The notes below the pieces were generated by a model. The model was not told the origin of the DNA, did not search any database, and was given only the letters and a program-made list of their open reading frames with translations. Below are positions 56,871 through 64,000 of a DNA stretch of 64,000 bases, in pieces. The position numbers were made by a program, and so were the translations under genes. Within the stretch, counting starts at the first letter, position 1; the number at the start of each line of letters is the position of its first letter. Origin of the DNA: Symsagittifera roscoffensis. Taxonomy: Eukaryota; Xenacoelomorpha; Acoela; Convolutidae. The stretch is taken from positions 3,224,001-3,288,000 of the forward strand of contig NC_087068.1 in assembly GCF_963678635.1 (NCBI RefSeq), read 5' to 3'.

Positions 56871-58301
56871 TCAATCGGTAGCTGTGGTCATTTTAGACCC
56901 TTTATTGAAGTAAAGACTTCGTCTGGCGAGCACTTTGGCAATCGCTGGCACTATAAATTGATGAACCGCGTAGGCCAGCCAGCATGATATAACAATAGAC
57001 CAAAACAAGATGATATAACTCGGCGGTGGTAGAGTGATGACGTTTTTTGAGAACTTACAGACAACGAGAACTTCTGTTGCGACAATAGCAATCAGAATCC
57101 ATGCTTGGTGACCAATTTTGACGCATTTCGCATTTGTTGTGAAGGCGTAGTACTCAGCGCAACTGGAAGCAGCTGCAAAACTCAGAATGATCAGCCTAGT
57201 AATGTTCAACCAATGAGGTGGCGGAATCCAAAACAAAGTTTTCAGATAGAAAGAATTCACCTCAGCTATCAGAAAGAGCCAGACAACAGCTGTCAAACTC
57301 ACATATCTCTGGATACTCAGAAACGGATTCCAATGAAACTCGGTCCAGTAGTACGGTGTGAACTGAAGGAATACCCGTGAAATTTTCCCTTTCATTGACG
57401 GTATGCTCCAAAGGGTTCGCCAGTGGTAGTTCTTTGCATTCAAATACTTCAAGCATACTCCTCCAAGCCAAATACCCAGACCATTGCAGACAACAAAATC
57501 CAAAATCCAGTGATCCCACCAACATTCGGCAAAGTTAGGCAACTGGTGTTCTAAGCTGTATTCGAGGCACTCAAAGAGAAAGCTCATTGTCATGCAAAGC
57601 CACACCGATCTGACAATCATCATTTTGGCCCACCAAGCAGCCACGTGAGCGAGAATGAACACATCACATTTGCCCCAGAAGTTTCCCATTGGATCATCCA
57701 AAGTGGGATCCCAAAGATCGCAACTTCCTCCGTAGCTTTGCTCCTCCAGAGGTTGTCCTAAACTAGAATCCAACTCCCACACTAACGATCGAGCATCGTC
57801 GATATTTTGGAAGAGTATAAAAATAACTCCGAGCTCGTATAGAAGCGAAACACAAACAAAGAACCTCCAGAATGCTGGATGCGGCCTTTGAAATGGACCA
57901 CTGTCACATTGAGTAAGGCCGTAACAGATGTAGCCAATAGCACCGGCTAACACGCCTCGTCTAACATTATACGATGTGTCATCGTTTACTGATACAAAGA
58001 AAGCTTCATAAACAAGAATAGAAATCATGACAACAAGAACACTAAAGGTGTGGTAGGACCAAAGAGGTGCAATTGATAAGTTGCCATCGTCGTAGAACTT
58101 CACTTTTCCGTCATCTGAGAAAACGATTTTCTCGATGTTTCTCGAGTGCTGTTTGCCGTCTTTAGTTGGCGCAATGCATACGCTATGAGATCTACGGAAG
58201 TCTTTTGAAGGCGAGGCGTCATCACTTGATTTGTCAGGCGAGCTAGTTGGCGAGCGACCTCTTCGTCTTGGAGTATCAAATTTTGCAGCATGCGGTGTCA
58301 T
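56871..58301 (-). CDS. PTDSS2: Phosphatidylserine synthase 2 (base exchange)
   Basis: Multi-pass ER membrane enzyme that makes phosphatidylserine by exchanging the head group of a phospholipid for serine. PSS2 prefers phosphatidylethanolamine. 476 residues from ATG 58301, one exon, normal length. The N terminus (about 1-75) is hydrophilic with RRRGRSP and SP sites. Then come several hydrophobic segments, the CDSGPFQRPHPAFWR loop, and the family core FLFECLEYSLEHQLPNFAEC followed by WWDHWILDFVVCNGLGIWLG, which holds the conserved acidic and His residues. FLQFTPYYWTEFHW and FYLKTLFWIPPPHWL resemble PSS2 more than PSS1 in my memory. The C terminus is hydrophobic and then basic. The lack of introns is unusual for an animal PTDSS2. 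A strong splice acceptor lies in the 5' leader. Confidence 0.93.
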   Translation of the reverse strand: MTPHAAKFDTPRRRGRSPTSSPDKSSDDASPSKDFRRSHSVCIAPTKDGKQHSRNIEKIVFSDDGKVKFYDDGNLSIAPLWSYHTFSVLVVMISILVYEAFFVSVNDDTSYNVRRGVLAGAIGYICYGLTQCDSGPFQRPHPAFWRFFVCVSLLYELGVIFILFQNIDDARSLVWELDSSLGQPLEEQSYGGSCDLWDPTLDDPMGNFWGKCDVFILAHVAAWWAKMMIVRSVWLCMTMSFLFECLEYSLEHQLPNFAECWWDHWILDFVVCNGLGIWLGGVCLKYLNAKNYHWRTLWSIPSMKGKISRVFLQFTPYYWTEFHWNPFLSIQRYVSLTAVVWLFLIAEVNSFYLKTLFWIPPPHWLNITRLIILSFAAASSCAEYYAFTTNAKCVKIGHQAWILIAIVATEVLVVCKFSKNVITLPPPSYIILFWSIVISCWLAYAVHQFIVPAIAKVLARRSLYFNKGSKMTTATD

Positions 58302-58354
58302 GATTGATATAATACAAAAATAATTTGGTCTCTTGGTCTTCCTGTCAGATAAAC

Positions 58355-58370
58355 CTGAAGAGAGAAATGA
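58355..58370 (-). promoter_or_regulatory. 3' splice site in the PTDSS2 leader
   Basis: Minus-strand TTTCTCTCTTCAG/GTTT, about 55 bp upstream of the start codon. It would serve a 5' UTR intron or spliced-leader addition. Confidence 0.5.
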
Positions 58371-58840
58371 TTAAGAATTGATTTGACGGAGGCGTACGAT
58401 TAAATTGTTCAAGTGCTCAAACAGGACTGACTGAAAGAGTTCTAGATACCAACTGATATTATTCTTTTGTCTTTAGATGTATATTATCAGCAGATTAAAT
58501 CAAAGGAACTATCGTCACAAGTTTTAGATGTCGACAAACACCCATTAAGCCATGAAACGTCTGACCGTAATATAGCAAGGCGACAAAAAGTAAAACTAGA
58601 ATTTTCACACATGATTCAGGATAATTTGACTGTTTAATGTTATCGCATGATTTCGAAAAAAAAAAAGAATCAAACAACAGCTCTCTTCGTGTCACGAATT
58701 TTGGCAATAAAAACAGAGACTATTGTTTTTATCACCAGAATAAGCATTAGTGCAGTGCGATTTAAAAAAAGCCTTAGATATTAAGCTCAGCTTCTCGACA
58801 ATTGCGTAACCATGTAAACCGGTTTGAAACAATTTTTTTT

Positions 58841-58841
58841 A

Positions 58842-58889
<48 letters not shown>
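58841..58889 (+). repeat. (AAAG)n microsatellite
   Basis: About twelve perfect AAAG units. Confidence 0.9.
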
Positions 58890-59400
58890 GTTAATTTCTC
58901 CGAATCACTATCATCATTCAGTTTTAATCAATCATCAATCAATCATCTAGCTCTTTTCTAAAGGTTAATCAGCTGGTCAAAAAGTTTAATAACACACTTA
59001 CATCACACTTCCTTCAAAAAAGTTTCAATCAGGTCAGGTAAAAACCTTGGAATTTTGAAAAATGGGAAAATATAACAATAACCCATCTATGTGTTACCTG
59101 CTCTGTCAAAACAAGACGCAATGAAAGAAATAATGTGCTTTAATGAAGAAGAGAACTTTTAAACGAGGGAAATCCAAACGAAAAAATCCGGAGTTTGGAA
59201 CTACTGAATGACGGAAAAAGTAGTAATGGAAGCTGAAAAGAAGAAAATACTTGACTATTTTTCGTCAGTATCTTGCAAAATAATGCGAGAAGTCTTAAAA
59301 ATTTAGAACGGAGAAGGAAATTTGCAGATGCTATAGCAACAATAAACTGCAACATCATCTGTTTATGAAGGACTTGGTTGAGCAAAAAAAAACATTGTAA
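58890..59400. other. Non-coding stretch
   Basis: Nothing recognised apart from short A-rich runs and a small CAATCATC repeat near 58930. Confidence 0.45.
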
Positions 59401-60582
59401 CATCAGAACTGCCTCTTAACTGATACAATAATTACAGATCTGAAGGATCAGTATCGACAGAACAATCTGCACGATGGAGTGTTAATAGCAGTGACACAAA
59501 CACTATCATCCAAAGTAATATCCGACAAACAGCCCGAATTTTGCATTACGTGCCACATCATCATTAATAACAAACATGTTATTGTTTATGTTTTTACAGC
59601 CAAACTAGCCACAGCAAATACCGTTACAGTCAAAACAATTCATAAAATTCTGACGGAACTTCCAAAACCATATGCAACGATTCTTTGTAGTAATGCTAAT
59701 TTCCAAAGCGCAAATTGGAATGATTGTAGTGGCCCAGACAACCAAGAACACCAAATTAGAGGAATTTTTGAAAAGTATCATTTTACACAGGCAGTAAGAT
59801 TTGCAACGTGAGGAAACAATATCCTGGATCTGATGTTTTCAAAAGCTGTAAATATAAGCAAGTATCGACGAAAAGTTAACTGGAATTTACAACTGCTCAG
59901 AGGTCAAGACTATCGACATCCTACTTGAGTGTCCTCGTCAGGATAGAAAAGCTAACATTCAAAACTATAAAATTTTTGGCAGTGCCGACGACTCCAACGA
60001 AACGCGAACAAAGGTAATCTTTCGATCCGGTTTGTCACCTTAACAAAAATAACATGTGCGAAGAGCTTCACGAACACTTGCATGGTTTAGTGGAAAAACA
60101 ACCCAGGAGAACTAAATGTCAACCTCGTCCGCTTTGAGTTACACCTTGTACCTCAAACTTCATGAAAAAATGAAAAACGCAAACTCGAACCAACGAACTA
60201 TCGCAAAAACTTCCTTCACTGAAGTTAGAATTATATATGAACAAAGCAATAAAGGAAGATCGAGTTTAATATCAAGAAATGGTGATAGGTACTCGAAACA
60301 CTCAGCTCACATACAAACATCTAAAAAATCTGCACAAAAATGAAAACCTTCAAAAATCGATTGTCAAAGACGGCAAATGCATTTCATCAGTTGGAGAAAA
60401 AGTTACAATGGTCAATGGCTACTTTCAATCTGTTTTTTTCCAAAGGTGAGTTTAACCTCAAAGATAAGAAGCCTGGGAATCCGATATTGAAAAACTTCAC
60501 TACCTCAAAAATATACTTAAATGAAATATTAACAAGTCTAGATACAAGGTCCAACGCCCATTTTCTTCCAGCAAACAGCTAG
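59401..60582 (+). pseudogene. Non-LTR retrotransposon (LINE) ORF2 fragment
   Basis: Plus-strand pieces of an endonuclease-reverse transcriptase polyprotein of the CR1/jockey style. 59440-59811 reads HDGVLIAVTQTLSSKVI, then LPKPYATILCSNANFQSANW (the place of the GDFN motif, degenerated), IRGIFEKYHFTQAVRFAT and, after a stop, GNNILDLMFSKAVNISK. 60340-60580 holds IVKDGKCISS and EKVTMVNGYFQSVF, the linker before the RT domain. Stops and shifts abound and no RT catalytic motif remains, so it is dead and 3'-truncated or rearranged. Confidence 0.65.
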
Positions 60583-60599
60583 TGAGATGCCCTCGGTTT

Positions 60600-61040
60600 T
60601 GCATTGCAAAGTCAACCATGTTGCATTACATGTTGTAATGCAAGCGGAGCTTCGCACCATTTGCGATTAAACATAAAATTAGCAGCGCAAGCTAGCAAAC
60701 GGAAAAATTCAGCCACTAAGCCCAAAAAAATAGAAGGCCACTCCAAAACAAAACTTAAAAAATATTCACAATTGTCTGGAATCATGTTCTATTTCCGGAA
60801 AAAACGTTAAGACCACAATCGAAGGCAATTAAAGGAGATTCACAAAATAATTAAAAGCAACAGATGAGCCGACGAAAACAACATGAAAGAAAAACGAAAA
60901 CAGCATAATATACAAAATAAAGGATTGTAAAAATAAAAACCCTAAAAAATTCAAAACACTGAAAGCAACTAGATTGGAAATTAAGGATAAAATTATAATT
61001 CTACTATGTGGCAACTAAATCGATAAAACAAACAGACAAA
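60600..61040 (-). repeat. SINE body relic
   Basis: Shares, on the minus strand, the A/T-rich body of the SINE family (segments such as AACACTGAAAGCAAC and GTGGCAACT, also at 33.13 kb and 8.31 kb). The tRNA-like head is not preserved. A GGAGCTTCGCACCA motif occurs at about 60647. Confidence 0.35.
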
Positions 61041-61640
61041 CTGTATGTGCCATTTCCCTAGATGGCACAGCGGAACCTTCCGTCGAACGGATAAAACGTC
61101 GATAAAAGCCTTATTGCTGAGATCGTAATGAAAAGGAAAGCAGAAACATTTTGGAGGAAATATTCTGGAGCTCAAACATTCTATTAGAACCAGGGTATTT
61201 CTCAAAAATGCGAAAAGACCGCCATCTTAATTACGACAACTTGTCAAACACAACCGCCGGATACGAGACGACGAACATTCGGCAGCCAGAAGATAAATTT
61301 GATTGAAACAGATACAACAGAAGGCTCCTAGTGTGATACGCAGACACGATAAAGAGGTTAGTTGTGAAAGCAAGTGGAACCGGAAGGTCCAGTGGGATAT
61401 TCGGGACTGCTCCGAACCCTCACGAGCAGTAAAAATCAGGATGTAACGACGTTAATTGTGGGAGAGATTGGAATTGGAGGCCCGGTGCCCAGAGACTATT
61501 ATAGCAAACATTAAGCACCTTTTAGCTACTGTAATGACTTGAACGCACAATTTAAATCAATTATGATTTTTTATTTCAGAGCATGAGTAACTAGGGGCGA
61601 GGAAAAAGTCATCATATAACTGTTACTAAAAATATTTTGA
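61041..61640. other. Non-coding stretch
   Basis: No gene or known repeat is recognised. Confidence 0.45.
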
Positions 61641-61644
61641 TTAT

Positions 61645-61910
61645 GGTTTCTAGCCCTGTTTTTAGTGATAATCACGTTGTCTGGGGATCCCAGACCAAGC
61701 TTTGAAACTACTTTTGCAGATAAAGGGAAGCTGAATAAAATTCGTTTGGCTGATGGTCAAAAGCGGTAAGATGATGGTTAGCCCATAAACAGACCGGAAA
61801 ATCAATTGACTAGGTCGAGACGGTAAAAAACGAGTAGAATCAAGGTAACTGACGTCCCAGTCGTCAATAGGTAACTTTTTCTACGCTCCGTCGCTGTGTA
61901 ATTTCTGACA
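61645..61910 (+). repeat. Left long TIR
   Basis: Inverted partner of 62925-63184. Small indels and scattered substitutions. Confidence 0.75.
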
Positions 61911-62924
61911 ATTGTTGAAACAGGCCGAATTTTTTGGACAAGAATAATTCTAGTTTGAAAACAATTCTTGGTCTGTTACATGTGATTCTGTTAAACAAGT
62001 TGTTAACCCGAAAAAAAAATCGGTACTCTGGTTTGCAAGCGTATAACCTCTAGAAGAATGAGGAAAATACCAAGCAAACAGCCTAGTCTGATACTGTGGA
62101 TATTACTAGTACAGTCCAACGGGGATCGCTGCTTGGGCCTTTATAACTGTATTTTTATTAATGACGCATTAAAATTCAGCGATCGATATATTTTGCAGAC
62201 GAGTTGAATATGTTAGTATCTAACAAAAGGCCAGATGATATACCAAAGGATCTCAGAGCAGTGGAAAAGACGGTTACGAATAATAAAATGAGCTCAGCTC
62301 CAAACGAGTGCGAGAAAATCGAATTTGAAGGGAAGCGGAATGCCTTCATTCTATATGGAGAGACCTTAGAAAACTCAAACATGACACAGATGAAGCAGAG
62401 CTTCGCACCAATGGCTATGGAAGAAATGCATGTCAAGAAAAAAATTTGAAAAATCAGATAGGAAAAGGTTGCAAAACCTTTTTCAAAATTGAACGAACTA
62501 AACAATCAAATTTGACTCCGACCGACGTTTTAAGTCTACCTGCTATGCAGAATACATGCGATGAAAATATTAGTAAACAGCACACTGTTGAAAAGAAAAA
62601 CGAATTCAGACATTTTTTCAGGAAAGACAAAGATATACAATTAAAGAACAATTTAATTTAATTTCGCAAGACCCCAACCTAACAGGACTAAAAAAACTGA
62701 AACGTGAGTTCACCTGAAAAAAGCTCGAAACGTTTCAAAAACATCAATCATTTGTATTTGACAAATTTCAAAAACAATTATAAATTAATATTATTATTAT
62801 ATTGGATTTAGTGATAAATCACAAGGGGTTTCCCCCAAAGGTATTTCTGTTAAAAACGAGTCTACAGTTGTTTCGATTGCAGTCACAAAAGGTAACCCAG
62901 GAGCTGTAACATTCGCCCAAATAC

Positions 62925-63184
62925 TACACAGCGACGGAGCGTAGAAAAAGTACCTATTAACGACTGGCAGGCGTCAGTTACCTTAATCCTACTCGTTTTT
63001 CACCGTCTCGACCTTGCCAGTTGATTTTCTGGTCTGTCTAGGGCAAAGTAAAAAGTTGCCATTTTTAGGCCATCAGTCAAACGACTTTTGATCAGCTTTC
63101 GTTTACATGCGAACACAACCACATAGCTGAGTCTCGGATCCTCAGACTACGTGATTGTCATTAAAAACACGGCTCGAACAACCT
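62925..63184 (-). repeat. Right long TIR
   Basis: Inverted partner of 61645-61910. Confidence 0.75.
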
Positions 63185-64000
63185 ATTTTAACATGTTTTT
63201 GTGTGACAGTTCTATATTAAATCCATTGGAGATGGATTGACCCTTTCCTCTTTCTAGCTACTCATATTCTGAAATATCAAACAATAACGGTGTTAATTAA
63301 GAGATCTATGACATTCAGGTAGCTACAAAGTTGGTTTTATACAGTCCCTTCACATAAACAGTCTCTGGGGGACCAAGCCTCCGCTCCCGTGATATTCCAG
63401 CGATAACGCTCTTATCTCTTCTGATTTGCGTCCCGGGAGGGTTCCGTGGTATATTTCTTCCCCCACTGTGTCTTATCGTGCGTTGTTGCCACGATAAGAG
63501 GCTTCGTATTTTCCGTCTCTTGTACGACTGTTTTTCACAATTTCTGTCGTTGTTCTTTTTTTCGTCACTTTTTGGCTCAAAATGGCCGTTTTTCGTATTT
63601 CTGAGACTTACCAACTTGAAAATCGAAATTTTGAAAAATAAATATTCCAGAATATTCCGACCCTCCTTTCAAGCACTTTTTTGCTGTTAAGGCCTTTTCT
63701 CTCTGATTCGTGCTTCGTCGGAAGGTTGCGCTGTGCCATCTGGCAGAATGGCACATACTCCCCGGACAGTCCCCATCAATGTCCCTATTGATCGGATAAC
63801 ACCGGGTTATCGTCAAGTAGTTATCCAGTTTTCTGTAGTCAATCTTACAAATCGCATAAGAAAATGAAATTTATCTACCCCACCTCAACTCACTACGTGT
63901 TCACAAATGGCATCCTACTACATCTCACTGCCTTTCAACATTTTCACAAAATTTGCACCATGAGGAGTATCCTAGATAAAATTTCTTTTCCGACTACTTA
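63185..64000. other. Window end, no gene supported
   Basis: Composition is less AT-rich around 63330-63840, but no exon can be supported. A 39-codon ORF at 63748-63867 is too short to call. Confidence 0.45.

Larger units (their letters stand above)
61645..63184. mobile_element. Element with long (about 260-bp) terminal inverted repeats
   Basis: 61645-61910 aligns with the reverse complement of 62925-63184 along its length, with conserved blocks such as GGTCGAGACGG, AAAACGAGTAG, CTACGCTCCGTCGCTGTGTA, AATCACGT and GTTTGRCTGATGG. The interior of about 1 kb has two short overlapping plus-strand open frames (62204-62449 and 62446-62661) with no recognised domain. Long TIRs suggest a MULE-type or foldback element. 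No target duplication is clear. Confidence 0.75.

Noticed and set aside
60647-60667. Dispersed motif GGAGCTTCGCACCA...TTGCGA (also near 13364, 44686 and 62398)
   Set aside because: Probably a short shared SINE tail. Copies are too brief and diverged to define a feature.
63748-63867. 39-codon ORF starting MAHTPRTVPINVP
   Set aside because: Balanced composition but too short, with no recognised motif or splice context.

Overview
The window is eukaryotic nuclear DNA from an animal. It is AT-rich, gene-poor and full of decayed transposable elements. Three conserved protein genes can be named, all on the minus strand and all read as one uninterrupted exon: a fizzy-related/Cdh1 activator of the anaphase-promoting complex (41856-43352), the mitochondrial copper chaperone COX17 (45974-46297) and phosphatidylserine synthase 2 (56871-58301). 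A fourth minus-strand exon (4800-4934) has a start codon and good splice signals but I do not recognise it. The species cannot be named. Intronless conserved genes, tRNA-derived SINEs and a gypsy-type element with an envelope gene would fit a TE-rich invertebrate such as a larvacean, but that is a guess.

Layout. 1-13.7 kb: non-coding AT-rich DNA with a small MITE (3123-3332), one exon and a SINE. 13.7-16.0 kb: a dead MULE-type DNA transposon with repeat-built terminal inverted repeats. 16.39-41.63 kb: two direct copies of a 5-7 kb segment. Copy A is split by a 12.6-kb Ty3/gypsy-type element (16633-29212, 5-bp target duplication AAACT) and copy B keeps the empty site. The element has LTRs of about 1.49 kb, an intact gag, a protease-RT-RNase H-integrase pol with frame breaks and stops, an env-like gene with two interruptions, and an intact extra ORF between env and the 3' LTR. 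41.8-46.3 kb: the FZR and COX17 genes. 46.5-49.8 kb: a nest of MITEs. 51.3-54.9 kb: a GGAT-type minisatellite split by a hAT transposon with an 8-bp target duplication. 56.9-58.4 kb: the PTDSS2-like gene. 59.4-63.2 kb: a decayed non-LTR retrotransposon and an element with terminal inverted repeats of about 260 bp.

The clearest functional signal not explained by gene calls alone is at the gag-pol junction. A UUUAAAC heptamer lies in the gag frame, followed after 7 nt by a 10-bp GC-rich stem, and it switches translation into exactly the frame that encodes the protease. The other notable item is the intact accessory ORF downstream of env, in an element whose pol and env are broken.

All identities come from reading the sequence and remembered family features. 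No search was run. Percent identities were not computed.
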